This document shows positions 33,540 through 43,887 of a stretch of DNA of 64,000 nucleotides, piece after piece (positions within the stretch are counted from its first letter, which is position 1; each line of letters begins with the position of its first letter). The translations under genes were made by a program, and so were the position numbers. The notes beneath the pieces were generated by a model. It was not told the origin of the DNA and made no database searches. It was given only the letters and a program-made list of their open reading frames with translations. Origin of the DNA: Promicromonospora umidemergens (GTDB taxonomy: Bacteria > Actinomycetota > Actinomycetes > Actinomycetales > Cellulomonadaceae); the NCBI RefSeq assembly GCF_024171995.1, contig NZ_JAMTCT010000001.1, forward strand, positions 496,001 to 560,000, given 5' to 3'.

Positions 33540-35353
33540 TGGCCGCAGCGACCACGACCGAGCTGATCCCGGGCCTGGCGCCCGGGCGCCAGACGCTCGG
33601 CCGGACCGTCATCAAGTGGATCACGTCCACTGACCACAAGACGATCGGGTACCTGTACCTGATCACGTCGTTCCTGTTCTTCTGCATCGCCGGCCTGATG
33701 GCGCTGCTGATCCGGGCGGAGCTCTTCGAGCCGGGCATCCAGCTCGTGCAGAGCAAGGAGCAGTACAACCAGCTCTTCACGATGCACGGCACGATCATGC
33801 TGCTGCTGTTCGCGACCCCGCTGTTCGCGGGCTTCGCGAACGTGATCATGCCGCTCCAGATCGGCGCGCCCGACGTCGCGTTCCCTCGCCTGAACATGTT
33901 CGCCTACTGGCTGTACCTGTTCGGTGGCCTCATCACGGTCGCGGGCTTCCTCACGCCGCAGGGCGCCGCGTCGTTCGGCTGGTTCGCCTACGCGCCGTTG
34001 TCGAGCACCACCTTCAGCCCAGGGCTCGGTGGTGACCTCTGGGTGTTCGGCCTCGCCCTGGCGGGCTTCGGAACGATCCTCGGTGCGGTCAACTTCATCA
34101 CCACGATCATCACGATGCGAGCCCCGGGCATGACCATGTTCCGGATGCCGATCTTCACGTGGAACACGCTGGTCACCAGCCTGCTGATCTTGATGGCGTT
34201 CCCGCCGCTGGCCGCCGCACTGTTCGCGCTGGGCGCCGACCGGCGTCTGGACGCGCAGATCTTCAACCCGGAGAACGGCGGCGCCATTCTCTGGCAGCAC
34301 CTGTTCTGGTTCTTCGGTCACCCCGAGGTCTACATCATCGCGCTGCCGTTCTTCGGCATCGTGTCCGAGATCTTCCCGGTGTTCAGCCGCAAGCCGATCT
34401 TCGGCTACACGGGTCTGGTCTACGCGACCATCGCCATCGCCGCCCTGTCGGTGACCGTCTGGGCCCACCACATGTACGTGACCGGCGCGGTCATGCTGCC
34501 GTTCTTCGCGTTCATGACGATGCTCATCGCGGTGCCCACCGGTGTGAAGTTCTTCAACTGGATCGGCACGTTGTGGCGAGGGAAGCTCACGTTCGAGACG
34601 CCGATGCTGTGGAGCATCGGGTTCCTCGTGACCTTCCTCTTCGGCGGCCTGACCGGCATCATCCTGTCGAGCCCCGCCCTGGACTTCCAGCTGTCGGACT
34701 CGTATTTCGTGGTGGCGCACTTCCACTACGTCGTCTTCGGTACGGTCGTCTTCGCGATGTTCGCGGGCTTCTACTTCTGGTGGCCCAAGTTCACCGGCCG
34801 GATGCTGAGCGAGCGCCTGGGCAAGCTGCACTTCTGGCTGCTCTTCGTCGGCTTCCACATGACGTTCCTCATCCAGCACTGGCTAGGGGTCGAGGGCATG
34901 CCACGCCGGTACGCGGACTACATGCCGCAGGAGGGCTTCACCTGGGAGAACCAGGTCTCCACGATCGGCGCGTTCCTCCTCGCGGCGTCCACGCTGCCGT
35001 TCCTCTGGAACGTGTTGGTGACCTCGCGCAAGGCGCCGCTGGTCACCGTCGACGACCCGTGGGGCTACGGCCGCTCGCTCGAGTGGGCCACGTCCTGCCC
35101 GCCGCCGCGGCACAACTTCACGTCGCTCCCGCGCATCCGCTCGGAGTCGCCGGCCTTCGACCTGCACCACCCGGAGGTCGTCGCGATGGAGCACCCCGAG
35201 TACAACAGGGGCGTGCTCGACAACATCTACGGCGAGGCGGACCGGCGGGGCCAGGACACGCAGGCGCAGCAGCGCACGGCGGACGGCGGCGGGACACCGC
35301 AGCAGAGCAGCACGACGGTCGTTGACACGCCGGACGAGGGGACCGACAAGTGA
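33539..35353 (+). CDS. ctaD: Cytochrome c oxidase subunit I
   Basis: A 604-residue catalytic subunit with 12 membrane helices. Haem a ligands are His in [12 protein letters not shown] and in [10 protein letters not shown]; CuB ligands are in [11 protein letters not shown] (with the cross-linked Tyr) and VWAHHMY; proton-path residues such as NxxxP in the [11 protein letters not shown] region are present. A hydrophilic tail of about 60 residues ([18 protein letters not shown]) is longer than in many homologues. The ATG overlaps the ctaC stop as TGATG, and the TGA overlaps the ctaF GTG, so the three genes are coupled. Confidence 0.97.
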   Translation: MAAATTTELIPGLAPGRQTLGRTVIKWITSTDHKTIGYLYLITSFLFFCIAGLMALLIRAELFEPGIQLVQSKEQYNQLFTMHGTIMLLLFATPLFAGFANVIMPLQIGAPDVAFPRLNMFAYWLYLFGGLITVAGFLTPQGAASFGWFAYAPLSSTTFSPGLGGDLWVFGLALAGFGTILGAVNFITTIITMRAPGMTMFRMPIFTWNTLVTSLLILMAFPPLAAALFALGADRRLDAQIFNPENGGAILWQHLFWFFGHPEVYIIALPFFGIVSEIFPVFSRKPIFGYTGLVYATIAIAALSVTVWAHHMYVTGAVMLPFFAFMTMLIAVPTGVKFFNWIGTLWRGKLTFETPMLWSIGFLVTFLFGGLTGIILSSPALDFQLSDSYFVVAHFHYVVFGTVVFAMFAGFYFWWPKFTGRMLSERLGKLHFWLLFVGFHMTFLIQHWLGVEGMPRRYADYMPQEGFTWENQVSTIGAFLLAASTLPFLWNVLVTSRKAPLVTVDDPWGYGRSLEWATSCPPPRHNFTSLPRIRSESPAFDLHHPEVVAMEHPEYNRGVLDNIYGEADRRGQDTQAQQRTADGGGTPQQSSTTVVDTPDEGTDK

Positions 35354-35751
35354 AGATCGAGGCGCGGCTGTTCCTCTGGGGAACACCCTTCTTCATCCTG
35401 TGCGGTGTGGTCTACGGGTACATGACCGACTGGCAGGAGCCCGTCGGGTTCCTGGGCTTGCCGCTGGTCGGCGGTCTGGTGGCGATGATCGGTGCGTACC
35501 TGGCCCTGACGGCCCGGCGCATCGACGCTCGTCCTGAGGACAACCCGAACGGCAACATCGAGGACGCTGCCGGTGACCAGGGCGTCTACGCGCCCTGGAG
35601 CTGGTGGCCGCTGGCGATCGCAGGCTCCGCCGCGATCTGCTTCCTCGGCCTGGCCGTGGGCTGGTGGGTGTTCTACATCGGCTTCTGCGCGGCGGTGATC
35701 GCGCTGGTGGGCTGGGTGTTCGAGTACTCGCGGGGTATCCACTCGCACTGA
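35350..35751 (+). CDS. ctaF: Cytochrome c oxidase subunit IV (actinobacterial)
   Basis: A 133-residue small subunit typical of actinobacterial aa3 oxidases, with four helices: [65 protein letters not shown] and [21 protein letters not shown]. The GTG overlaps the ctaD stop (GTGA). The unit ends at the long hairpin 35788-35830. Confidence 0.92.
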   Translation: MKIEARLFLWGTPFFILCGVVYGYMTDWQEPVGFLGLPLVGGLVAMIGAYLALTARRIDARPEDNPNGNIEDAAGDQGVYAPWSWWPLAIAGSAAICFLGLAVGWWVFYIGFCAAVIALVGWVFEYSRGIHSH

Positions 35752-35787
35752 CGCTGGACTGGCTTACGCCTGGTACCGGCTGAGCAG

Positions 35788-35830
35788 GAAAGCCGGTCGA
35801 TGTGCCCCTGGGGCGCACCGGCCGGCTTTC
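35788..35830 (+). terminator. Terminator of ctaCDF
   Basis: A 21-bp stem with three G-U type pairs (35788-35808 and 35810-35830) and a single-base gap at the tip, followed by TCTTGCTC. It is the longest hairpin in the oxidase region. Confidence 0.85.
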
Positions 35831-35974
35831 TCTTGCTCGCCCGCTGGGAATTTCACCCTCTACTTCACTCCTTGGGTATGCGCGCGGTGCGAGCGGCTGA
35901 TTCCATCGAGGGTCGCCAACCGGAAACCGGTGTGCACAGGGCACCCACGGTGGCGGGACCAAGAGAGGTACGTA

Positions 35975-36838
35975 GTGCGAATTTCTCAGAGGATCGTGTC
36001 CCTGGCAGCCGCCGGACTGCTGGCAGTCGGCCTGGCGGGTTGTGGCGCTGCGGCCGACGACACTGCGCCGGCCGCTGTGCCGGACGCTGCGTCGGAGACG
36101 ACAGAGCCGGGGACGGCAGAGTCGAAGCCGGCAGAGCCGAAGACGACAGAGGCGAAGACGGCAGAGATGACGCAGGCGACGTTCGTGGAGCGCGTCGGCG
36201 GCGCACAGGAGTCCGCGACCACGATGCACATCGAGTCGTCCTACAGTGGCGCTCTGGCCGAGGCCGCGGGTCTGGCCGGTGCAACCATTCCGATGGACGT
36301 GGACGCCAGCGACCCGGAGTCGCCCCGGATGTCGACGTCCATGGACGTCCAGGACAAGGGGCTCTCGATGATCGTCGTTGACGACACCTACTACATCTCG
36401 GTGGGCGAGGCTACCGATGGCAAGTACGTCAAGGCCACCGAGAAGGAGCTGATGAGCGACCCCGCTATGAGCTCGCTCCAGTCGATGTCCGAGGTGCCGA
36501 ACCCCAGGGCGCAGCTGGAGGGCTTCAAGGACGGCATCGTGTCGTTCGAGGCGAGCGGGACGGACACCGTCAACGGGACAGAGGTCGACCTGTACACCCT
36601 GGTCCTGGACCCCGCCAAGGTGACCGGTCCGCAGGTCGAGCAGCTGGACCCTGAGATGGTGGACGCGATGGGCGAGATGACCGCCGTCTACGCCTTGGAC
36701 AAGTCCGACCGCCCGGCGCGGGTGGCGGTCACCATGACCGTCGACGGGCAGGAGCTCATCTCGACGGCCGAGTTCAGCCGGTGGGGCGAGGACCTCGCGA
36801 TCGAGGCGCCTCCGGCGGACCAGATCGTCCAGCGGTGA
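35975..36838 (+). CDS. LppX/LprG-like lipoprotein
   Basis: A 287-residue exported lipoprotein. The signal peptide has RISQR, a hydrophobic core and the lipobox LAVGLAGC. A Thr/Glu/Lys-rich linker follows (KPAEPKTTEAKTAE), then a beta-rich domain (MTQATFVERVGGAQESATTMHIES, SMIVVDDTYYISVGE, YVKATEKELMSD, TVNGTEVDLYTLVLDP) matching the layout of LppX/LprAFG lipid-binding lipoproteins. The ligand is unknown. The GTG at 35975 has AGAGAGG 5 nt upstream. It is convergent with trpD. Confidence 0.82.
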   Translation: MRISQRIVSLAAAGLLAVGLAGCGAAADDTAPAAVPDAASETTEPGTAESKPAEPKTTEAKTAEMTQATFVERVGGAQESATTMHIESSYSGALAEAAGLAGATIPMDVDASDPESPRMSTSMDVQDKGLSMIVVDDTYYISVGEATDGKYVKATEKELMSDPAMSSLQSMSEVPNPRAQLEGFKDGIVSFEASGTDTVNGTEVDLYTLVLDPAKVTGPQVEQLDPEMVDAMGEMTAVYALDKSDRPARVAVTMTVDGQELISTAEFSRWGEDLAIEAPPADQIVQR

Positions 36839-36854
36839 CCGGTCTGCGGTGACA

Positions 36855-36891
36855 GCACGGGCCGGGCACCCATCGGGTACCCGGCCCGTGC
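36855..36891. terminator. Bidirectional terminator, lipoprotein gene / trpD
   Basis: A 17-bp stem with one G-U pair (36855-36871 and 36875-36891) and a 3-nt loop, centred between two convergent stops 63 nt apart. Confidence 0.85.
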
Positions 36892-36901
36892 GTTCCGTCT
36901 G

Positions 36902-37972
36902 TCAGCCCTTGCTGGCCGCGACCCAGCGGTCCAGGACGTCCTGTGCCGCGCCGGAGTCCACGGCCTGCGCCGCCAGCTCGATCCCGGCGGTGAGACGCTC
37001 CACGAGCGTCCCGGAGCTGGTGCCGGTGCCGGGCAGCGTGCCGTCGGCGACGAGGCCGGACGCCGCGTTGAGCAGCACCGTCTCGCGGACAGGGCCGTCC
37101 TGGCCGGCGAAGACCGCGCGGGCGACCCCAGCGTTGTAGGCGGCGTCGTGGCCGCGCAGGTCCTCGACCTTGATACGCGTGAGCCCGAGGTCGGCGGCCG
37201 GGTCGAGGCGGTGCTCGACGATCGTGCCCATCTCGGCGTCGGGGAGCACCTCCCACACGGTGGCGCCCGCCGTGGCGGCGAGCTCGTCCAAGCCCTCGTC
37301 GCCCCGGAACACGAGCGCTGACTTGCCGCGCTCGGCGAACACGCCGGCCATCAGCGGCGCCATCCGGGCGTCGGCACAGCCGACGGCGGCGGCGCGCGGC
37401 TGTGCCGGGTTGGTGAGCGGCCCCAGGAAGTTGAACGCCGTCGGCACCCCCAGCTCTCTGCGGGTCTGGCCGGCGTGCCGCATGGACGGGTGGAAGGCAG
37501 CGGCGAAGCAGAAGGTGATGCCCGCCTCGCGGGCGATCTGCGCCACCCGCTCCGGCGGGTGGTCCAGCCGGATGCCGAGCTCCTCCAGCACGTCCGCGCT
37601 GCCCGACGACGACGAGGCCGCCCGGTTGCCGTGCTTCACCACACGCAGGCCCGCGCCCGCGATGACCACGGACGCCATCGTGGAGATGTTCACGGTGTGC
37701 GCGCGGTCGCCGCCGGTGCCGACGATGTCGACGGAGGGTCCCGGCACGTCGATCCGGGTCGCGTGCCGGACCATCGAGTCGGTCAGGCCGGAAAGCTCCT
37801 CGACGGTCTCACCCTTGGCGCGCAGCGCCACGAGGAATCCGCCGAGCTGGACGGGGGAGACCTCGCCCGTCATCACCTGGTCCATCGCCCAGCCGGCCTC
37901 GGCCTGGCTCAGGTCGGTTCCGGTGATCAGTCCGGCGAGCAAGCCGGACCAGGTGGGTGCCTCGGGGTTCAC
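36902..37972 (-). CDS. trpD: Anthranilate phosphoribosyltransferase
   Basis: A 356-residue enzyme of tryptophan synthesis that joins anthranilate to PRPP. The PRPP and Mg sites are seen in [18 protein letters not shown] and [60 protein letters not shown] is the anthranilate-site block. The rest of the trp pathway is not in the window. The GTG at 37972 overlaps the stop of the upstream receiver gene (GTGA), which fixes the start. The terminator lies at 36855-36891. Confidence 0.95.
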   Translation of the reverse strand: MNPEAPTWSGLLAGLITGTDLSQAEAGWAMDQVMTGEVSPVQLGGFLVALRAKGETVEELSGLTDSMVRHATRIDVPGPSVDIVGTGGDRAHTVNISTMASVVIAGAGLRVVKHGNRAASSSSGSADVLEELGIRLDHPPERVAQIAREAGITFCFAAAFHPSMRHAGQTRRELGVPTAFNFLGPLTNPAQPRAAAVGCADARMAPLMAGVFAERGKSALVFRGDEGLDELAATAGATVWEVLPDAEMGTIVEHRLDPAADLGLTRIKVEDLRGHDAAYNAGVARAVFAGQDGPVRETVLLNAASGLVADGTLPGTGTSSGTLVERLTAGIELAAQAVDSGAAQDVLDRWVAASKG

Positions 37973-38406
37973 GCGGTGCCCGCAAGGAGCTTCGCGACTG
38001 CCTCCTGGACCTTGATGGCGTCGAGCGGGCGGGAGGCCACGCCGTCGGCCAGGGACCAGGACGCGAGCCACGCGTCTTCCGGACGGCCGGTGAGCACTAG
38101 CACCGGCGGGCACTCGTAGATCTCGTTCTTGAGCTGGCGGCACAGGCCCATGCCGCCGGTCTGGTCGGCCTCACCGTCGAGGACGAGCAGGTCCCACTTC
38201 TCGTTGTCGGCCTTGTCCACCACCGCGGCGGGGGTCGCGGCCTCGGTCCATTCGATGTCGGGCGCACCTGCGTGCAGGCGCGGGCCGACGGCGAGTCGTA
38301 CCTGCTCACGCACTGTGCGGTCGTCGCTGTACAGGAGGACTCGCGGGCTCGACGTCGCTACGCCGTCCGCACCTGCGCTGGTCACATCCGTCGTCATGCC
38401 GGTCAT
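37969..38406 (-). CDS. Stand-alone receiver-domain protein, partly degenerate
   Basis: A 145-residue protein made of one response-regulator receiver fold without an output domain. The acidic pair is in [14 protein letters not shown], the phospho-acceptor Asp in [12 protein letters not shown] (D77) and the switch Thr in [10 protein letters not shown]. The conserved Lys before Pro is Arg (VASRPLDA), which usually weakens phosphorylation chemistry. No histidine kinase is nearby. Its stop overlaps the trpD start, so the two are translationally coupled. Its 5' side faces ctaE. The start is the ATG at 38406; a second ATG is 9 nt later. Confidence 0.8.
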   Translation of the reverse strand: MTGMTTDVTSAGADGVATSSPRVLLYSDDRTVREQVRLAVGPRLHAGAPDIEWTEAATPAAVVDKADNEKWDLLVLDGEADQTGGMGLCRQLKNEIYECPPVLVLTGRPEDAWLASWSLADGVASRPLDAIKVQEAVAKLLAGTA

Positions 38407-38593
38407 GCGTCGATCGTGGCACAGTCCCTGCTCGCACGGCAGATCTGTCCGCCCTCTTTTCATGGCACTCTGCCGGATCACGTCAGCAAGAGACGCCGCA
38501 GGTAGGACGTTTGAAGGACTTTGTGAGATTCGACGCGAGCGCCCGTGGCGCTTCGGCGTTCGGGACGCTCGAACGTCGGCCATAATGGCTGTC

Positions 38594-39238
38594 GTGTCGA
38601 CCGCAACGGCTGCAGCCACCCCCACGCACCAGCACGTGACAGTCAATCGTCCGAACCCGGTCTCGGTCGGGACGATCGTCTGGCTCGCGAGCGAGCTCAT
38701 GTTCTTCGCAGCGCTCTTCGCCATGTACTTCACGGTCCGGCAGACCATGCCGGCCGAGGAGTGGGCGCTGCAGGCGGACAAGCTGAACATCACCTTCTCC
38801 ACGATCAACACGATCGTCCTGGTGCTGTCCTCCTTCACCTGCCAGTGGGCGGTCTTCAAGGCTGAGCAGTTCAAGCCGTCGCGTTCCGGGAAGCTCTACC
38901 AGTTCTGGACGTGGGGCATGCACGAGTGGCTCACGATGACCTACGTGATGGGCGCGTTCTTCATCGGCGGCCAGATCTTCGAGTACGCCGAGCTGATCGG
39001 GCACGGCCTGACGATCTCGTCCAGCGCGTACGGCTCGGTCTTCTACATGACCACCGGTTTCCACGGCCTCCACGTGCTCGGCGGTCTGATCGCATTCCTC
39101 TTCGTGCTCGGCCGCTCCTTCGCCGCCAAGCGCTTTGGTCACCACGAGGCCACCACCACGGTCGTCACGTCCTACTACTGGCACTTCGTCGACGTAGTGT
39201 GGATCGCGCTGTTCGCGGTGATCTACCTGCTGCAGTGA
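38594..39238 (+). CDS. ctaE: Cytochrome c oxidase subunit III
   Basis: A 214-residue subunit III with five helices, the actinobacterial type lacking the first two. Blocks include [59 protein letters not shown] and [20 protein letters not shown]. Separate from ctaCDF and just upstream of qcrCAB, as in other actinobacteria. The GTG at 38594 is preferred because CATAAT (38581-38586) precedes it by 7 nt; an ATG at 38585 would overlap that box. Confidence 0.95.
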   Translation: MSTATAAATPTHQHVTVNRPNPVSVGTIVWLASELMFFAALFAMYFTVRQTMPAEEWALQADKLNITFSTINTIVLVLSSFTCQWAVFKAEQFKPSRSGKLYQFWTWGMHEWLTMTYVMGAFFIGGQIFEYAELIGHGLTISSSAYGSVFYMTTGFHGLHVLGGLIAFLFVLGRSFAAKRFGHHEATTTVVTSYYWHFVDVVWIALFAVIYLLQ

Positions 39239-39342
39239 CCCCGTGGCGGCCACGCCTGGGGGCGTGTGTCGGCGTGGTCCTGCGGTGGTACAGGTTCATG
39301 ACAGAGAAGCTCAAACACTCACAGCGAGACGAGGACATTTTC

Positions 39343-40122
39343 GTGAAGGCACTCGCCGCCCGCAGGCACCACCGGTTGGCTCCGGTCGTGCTTCTGCTGC
39401 TGGCGCTGCTGACCACGGGCGGCGTCTACGCCGCCCTGGCTCCGAGTACGGCTCAGGCCGAGACCGTCAGCACCGCGGACATCGAGACCGGTAAGAAGTT
39501 GTTCCAGGCCAACTGCGCGACGTGCCACGGCTCGAACGCAGAAGGCACCGACGGCGTGCCGTCCCTGGTCGGCGTCGGCGCAGCTGCCGTCGACTTCCAG
39601 GTGTCGACCGGTCGTATGCCGATGCAGATGAACGGCCTGCAGGCGATGGAGAAGCCGCGGCAGATGAACGAGGAGCAGACCGCGGCCCTTGCCGCATACG
39701 TCGCCTCGCTGGGCGCCGGCCCTGCCATCCCCACGGACGAGCAGGTGGACGCCTCACTGGGTGACCCGTCCAACGGCATGGCCCTGTTCCGCACCAACTG
39801 CGCCATGTGCCACAACGCGGTGGGCGCCGGCGGTGCCCTCTCGGAGGGCAAGTTCGCGCCTCCGCTGTGGGACACGTCCGAGCGGAACCTCTACCAGGCG
39901 ATGCTCACCGGCCCGCAGTCGATGCCCGTGTTCAACGACGCGAACATCAACCCCGAGGAGAAGCGCGACATCATCTCCTTCCTCGTCGAGCAGCGCGACG
40001 GATCGGCCGGCGGCGCTTCGCTCGGTGCTCTCGGACCGGTGTCCGAGGGCCTGTGGGCGTTCGTGGTCGGCATGGGCCTGCTCATCGGTGCAGCGGTGTG
40101 GATCGGAGCGAAGTCCTCGTGA
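39343..40122 (+). CDS. qcrC: Dihaem cytochrome c of the bc1 complex
   Basis: A 259-residue subunit with an uncleaved or cleaved N-terminal hydrophobic segment (VVLLLLALLTTGGVYAALA), two c-type haem sites CATCH (58-62) and CAMCH (153-157), and a C-terminal TM helix (LWAFVVGMGLLIGAAVWIG). The dihaem design lets actinobacterial bc1 pass electrons straight to the aa3 oxidase without a free cytochrome c. The GTG at 39343 has GAGGAC upstream and begins MKALAARR, as in homologues; the ORF opens further upstream without support. Its stop overlaps the qcrA GTG. Confidence 0.95.
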   Translation: MKALAARRHHRLAPVVLLLLALLTTGGVYAALAPSTAQAETVSTADIETGKKLFQANCATCHGSNAEGTDGVPSLVGVGAAAVDFQVSTGRMPMQMNGLQAMEKPRQMNEEQTAALAAYVASLGAGPAIPTDEQVDASLGDPSNGMALFRTNCAMCHNAVGAGGALSEGKFAPPLWDTSERNLYQAMLTGPQSMPVFNDANINPEEKRDIISFLVEQRDGSAGGASLGALGPVSEGLWAFVVGMGLLIGAAVWIGAKSS

Positions 40123-41201
40123 GCGAGAACCAGAACGAGAACCAGAACGACCTGGGCGACACCTCCGCCGACGTGACGGTGCCCCCGGAGACGGGTACCG
40201 CCGTCGGGTCCGTGGAGCGGTTCCAGGACCCGGGCGTACCGGAGCACAAGAAGCGCCTCACCGACACGGATCCCCGTGCGGCCAAGCGCGCCGAGCGGAC
40301 AGTGACCCTCCTGTTCGTCCTGTCGATCCTCGGCACGATCGGCTCGATCGTGGCCTACGTGATGGTCCCGCCGGACGGCACGACGGCGGGTGTCCGGCTG
40401 TCGACCCTGCTGCTCGGCCTCGGCCTCGCGGTATCGCTGCTCGGCATCGGCATCGCCGGCATCCACTGGGCCAAGGCGCTCATGGGTGACCACGAGTACG
40501 TGCAGGAGCGCCACACGCTCGCGACGCAGGCCGAGGACCGCGAGGCCGCGGTCAACGACCTGAACGAGGGCCTCGCCGACTCGGGGGTCGTCGGTCGCCG
40601 CGGCATGCTCAAGGGCGCGTTCTTCGGTTCCCTGGCGCTGTTCCCGCTCGCGATCGCCGTCCCGCTGATCGGCTCGGTGGGCGGCGACTGGAACATCTCC
40701 AAGTTCAAGCACACGATGTGGAAGCGTGGCATGCGCCTCGCGATCGACCCGTCAGGTCGTCCCATCAAGGCCACCGACGTCACCGTGGGTTCGGTGTTCC
40801 ACGTGGTCCCGGAGACCACCGAGGCGTTCCGCGAGACGCACGAGTGGATCACGGAGAAGTCGAAGGCCGTCGTCCTGATGGTGCGCCTCAACCCGGAGGA
40901 CCTCCTGACCGACCAGTCGCCCGAGGGCGAGGACTGGTCGTACGAGGGCATCGTCGCCTACTCGAAGATCTGCACGCACGTGGGCTGCCCGGTGGCGCTC
41001 TACGAGCAGCAGACGCACCACCTCCTGTGCCCCTGCCACCAGTCGACGTTCGACATCGCCGACAGCGCGAAGGTCGTCTTCGGCCCGGCCAACCGCCGGT
41101 TGCCGCAGCTGCCGATCACCGTTGACTCCGAGGGCTACCTCGTGGCGCAGCACGACTTCGCCGAGCCCATCGGCCCGAGCTTCTGGGAGCGCCTGAAGTG
41201 A
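40119..41201 (+). CDS. qcrA: Rieske iron-sulfur subunit of the bc1 complex
   Basis: A 360-residue actinobacterial Rieske protein with three TM helices in the first 190 residues, longer than proteobacterial forms. The 2Fe-2S ligands are C285 and H287 (CTHVGC) and C304 and H307 (CPCHQS), with C290 and C306 as the disulfide. The GTG overlaps the qcrC stop and the TGA overlaps the qcrB GTG, so the three subunits are coupled. Confidence 0.96.
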   Translation: MSENQNENQNDLGDTSADVTVPPETGTAVGSVERFQDPGVPEHKKRLTDTDPRAAKRAERTVTLLFVLSILGTIGSIVAYVMVPPDGTTAGVRLSTLLLGLGLAVSLLGIGIAGIHWAKALMGDHEYVQERHTLATQAEDREAAVNDLNEGLADSGVVGRRGMLKGAFFGSLALFPLAIAVPLIGSVGGDWNISKFKHTMWKRGMRLAIDPSGRPIKATDVTVGSVFHVVPETTEAFRETHEWITEKSKAVVLMVRLNPEDLLTDQSPEGEDWSYEGIVAYSKICTHVGCPVALYEQQTHHLLCPCHQSTFDIADSAKVVFGPANRRLPQLPITVDSEGYLVAQHDFAEPIGPSFWERLK

Positions 41202-42922
41202 GCACCGCGACCCACGACACCAACCGTGAGGCACCGGCCAAGCCGACGACGACCGTCGGCAAGGCTGCCGACTACCTCGACCAGCGCACCTCGATCGGCG
41301 TCGCCGTCAAGGAGTTCGCGCGCAAGATTTTCCCGGACCACTGGTCCTTCATGCTGGGCGAGATCGCCCTGTTCTCGTTCGTCGTCCTGATCGCCTCGGG
41401 CTTCTTCCTGGCGATGTTCTTCGAGCCGTCGATGGCGCTCGAGACCTACGAGGGTGAGCACCCGGCGAACATGCACGGGCAGCTCATGTCGGTCGCGTTC
41501 GCCTCGACGCTGGAGATGTCGTTCGAGGTGCGCGGCGGCCTGCTGATGCGGCAGATCCACCACTGGGCCGCGCTGATCTTCATGGCCTCGATCGTGGTGC
41601 ACATGATGCGCGTGTTCTTCACCGGCGCTTTCCGCAAGCCGCGTGAGATCAACTGGATCGTCGGCATCGTCCTGATGATTCTGGGTCTGGCCGCCGGCTT
41701 CACCGGTTACTCGCTGCCCGACGACGTGCTGTCCGGCAACGGTCTGCGCATCACCGACGGCGTGATCAAGTCGATCCCGGTGATCGGCTCGTTCCTGTCG
41801 TACTTCGTCTTCGGTGGCGAGTTCCCGGGCCACCACATCGTGCCTCGCCTGTTCACGCTCCATATCTTCGTGATCCCCGGCATCCTGCTGGCCCTGATCG
41901 CGCTGCACCTGTTCCTGATGGTGCTGCAGAAGCACACTCAGTTCCCGGGTGGTGGCCGTACCGACAAGAACGTGGTCGGCTACCCGGCGCTGCCGGTCTA
42001 CGTGGCCAAGATGACCGGCAACTTCTTCATCGTCGCCGGTGTGCTGGTGCTCATGGGCGCCACGATGGCGATCAACAACGTCTGGAACTACGGCCCGTAC
42101 GACCCCTCGCCCGTGTCCGCCGGCGCCCAGCCGGACTGGTACATGCTGTTCCTGGAGGGCTCGCTGCGCCTGATGCCTGGCGCGGGCACGGAGTGGGTGA
42201 TCCTCGGATACACGCTCCCGCTGAACGTGCTGGTCCCGGCGGTCGTCATCCCCGGCATCCTGTTCACGTTCCTGATCGTCTACCCCTTCGTCGAGGCGCG
42301 GGTCAAGGGCGACGACAAGGAGCACCACGTGCTGGACCGCCCGCGCAACGTGCCAGTGCGCACGGGCCTGGGTGTCGCCTTCCTTGCGGCGTTCATCATC
42401 CTGGCCCTGGCCGGGTCGAACGACCTCATCGCCACACACTTCGCGTTGTCGATCAACGCGATCACGTGGGTGTTCCGCGTCCTGTTCTTCGTCGGGCCGG
42501 TGTTCGCGTACTACATCACCAAGCGCATCTGCCTCGGGCTGCAGCGCAAGGACCGCGAGCTGGTGCTGCACGGCCACGAGTCGGGACGCATCGTGCGCTA
42601 CGCGAACGGTGAGTACATCGAGGTCCACACTCCGCTCGACGACCAGGAGCGCTGGCTGCGCGTCAACTACGAGGCGCCGGCTCCGCTGGAGATCGCCCCG
42701 AAGACCGACGCGCGAGGGGTCAAGCGCAAGGGCTACGGCGCCGACAAGCGGTGGCAGGGCCTGTCCCGGTTCTTCTACGAGGACCGCGTGGCACCCGTCA
42801 CCCCGGCGGAGGTCGCGCACTCGCACGGCGAGCACGACGAGCCGAACGGCCACGACCAGCTGAACGGCTCCGAGCGTCAGGCCGTCGAGGCCGGCGTGGG
42901 AACCACCTCGCGGGAGCACTGA
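41198..42922 (+). CDS. qcrB: Cytochrome b subunit of the bc1 complex
   Basis: A 574-residue cytochrome b with eight or more helices and a long cytoplasmic C-terminus, the actinobacterial form. Haem b His residues are in MRQIHHWAALIF, IVVHMMRVFF and LFTLHIFVIPG; the quinol-site region reads AQPDWYMLF, the equivalent of the PEWY motif. It completes qcrCAB, which with ctaCDEF forms the III2-IV2 supercomplex. A close paralogue is encoded at 43888. Confidence 0.96.
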   Translation: MSTATHDTNREAPAKPTTTVGKAADYLDQRTSIGVAVKEFARKIFPDHWSFMLGEIALFSFVVLIASGFFLAMFFEPSMALETYEGEHPANMHGQLMSVAFASTLEMSFEVRGGLLMRQIHHWAALIFMASIVVHMMRVFFTGAFRKPREINWIVGIVLMILGLAAGFTGYSLPDDVLSGNGLRITDGVIKSIPVIGSFLSYFVFGGEFPGHHIVPRLFTLHIFVIPGILLALIALHLFLMVLQKHTQFPGGGRTDKNVVGYPALPVYVAKMTGNFFIVAGVLVLMGATMAINNVWNYGPYDPSPVSAGAQPDWYMLFLEGSLRLMPGAGTEWVILGYTLPLNVLVPAVVIPGILFTFLIVYPFVEARVKGDDKEHHVLDRPRNVPVRTGLGVAFLAAFIILALAGSNDLIATHFALSINAITWVFRVLFFVGPVFAYYITKRICLGLQRKDRELVLHGHESGRIVRYANGEYIEVHTPLDDQERWLRVNYEAPAPLEIAPKTDARGVKRKGYGADKRWQGLSRFFYEDRVAPVTPAEVAHSHGEHDEPNGHDQLNGSERQAVEAGVGTTSREH

Positions 42923-42942
42923 GCGACCTGCGACACCAAGCG

Positions 42943-42990
42943 ATGGCCTGTGTCTCCCGGTCCGCGAATGCGGCCGGGGACACGGGCCAT
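42943..42990 (+). terminator. Terminator of the ctaE-qcrCAB region
   Basis: A long imperfect inverted repeat (atggcctgtgtctcccgg ... ccggggacacgggccat) with a gaat loop and two small bulges, 21 nt after the qcrB stop. Confidence 0.75.
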
Positions 42991-43087
42991 TGCCGTCCCG
43001 GCGGGCACCACTGCGGCGCGCGACCAGGACGGCGTCTTCCCCCGCACACCGTCCGGTGTGCGGCCCGATCCTGGAGGTACCTCAGCA

Positions 43088-43717
43088 ATGGCTGTTTACA
43101 CGCTCCCTGACCTGACCTACGACTACGCCGCGCTCGAGCCGCACATCTCGGGCAAGATCATGGAGCTACACCACTCCAAGCACCACGCGACGTACGTCAA
43201 GGGCGCGAACACTGCCCTCGAGCAGCTCGAGGAGGCCCGCGAGACGGGCAACCTGGCAAACGTCAACAAGATCGAGAAGGACCTCGCGTTCAACCTCGGC
43301 GGTCACATCAACCACTCGATCTTCTGGACGAACATGGCGCCAGGGGCCGGTGGCGAGCCGACCGGAGACATCGCTGCCGCGATCGACGAGCACTTCGGCT
43401 CGTTCGAGAAGTTCAAGGCGCACTTCACCGCCGTTGCCGCCGGCGTCCAGGGTTCCGGCTGGGCCGTCCTGGCCTGGGACTCCATCGGTCAGAAGCTGGT
43501 CGTGGTTCAGCTGTTCGACCAGCAGGGCAACATCCCCTTCGCGCTCACCCCGGTCCTGATGCTGGACTGCTGGGAGCACGCCTACTACATCGACTACCTG
43601 AACGTGCGCCCGGACTACATCAAGGCCTGGTGGAACCTCGTGTCCTGGAGCAACGTCTCCGAGCGCCTGGGCCGGGCCAAGACGCAGACCGCGGGCCTCA
43701 TCGTCCCGTCGGCCTGA
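43088..43717 (+). CDS. sodA: Superoxide dismutase, Mn/Fe type
   Basis: A 209-residue SOD. Metal ligands: His in ELHHSKHH (about residue 28), His in GGHINHSIFW, and Asp and His in DCWEHAYYIDY. The GQTxQ-type residues that favour one metal over the other are not enough for a firm call. GGAGG lies 10 nt before the ATG. It is flanked by hairpins on both sides, so it is probably monocistronic, set between two cytochrome b genes. Protection against superoxide made by the bc1 complex is a natural reading of the context, but it is inference. Confidence 0.96.
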   Translation: MAVYTLPDLTYDYAALEPHISGKIMELHHSKHHATYVKGANTALEQLEEARETGNLANVNKIEKDLAFNLGGHINHSIFWTNMAPGAGGEPTGDIAAAIDEHFGSFEKFKAHFTAVAAGVQGSGWAVLAWDSIGQKLVVVQLFDQQGNIPFALTPVLMLDCWEHAYYIDYLNVRPDYIKAWWNLVSWSNVSERLGRAKTQTAGLIVPSA

Positions 43718-43727
43718 CCGGCTGACC

Positions 43728-43774
43728 AGATCCGGCGCACCCTGGGGACCATCTCCCGAGGGTGCGCCGGATCT
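43728..43774 (+). terminator. Terminator of sodA
   Basis: A perfect 16-bp stem (43728-43743 and 43759-43774) with a 15-nt loop, followed by TTCC. It starts 10 nt after the stop. Confidence 0.88.
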
Positions 43775-43887
43775 TTCCTGTCACGAACCAGGCCGCCAGT
43801 TCGTCATCCGGGTGGAAGGCAGCACCTGGCACGGTGTCTACTGGTTCTACTGGCAGGGCACATGTCTCCTACCCCAGGAGTGATGGC

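Noticed and set aside
37973-38143. Longer trpD reading from 38143
   Set aside because: It would overlap most of the receiver gene's end in another frame; the GTG at 37972 with a 4-nt overlap gives the family start.
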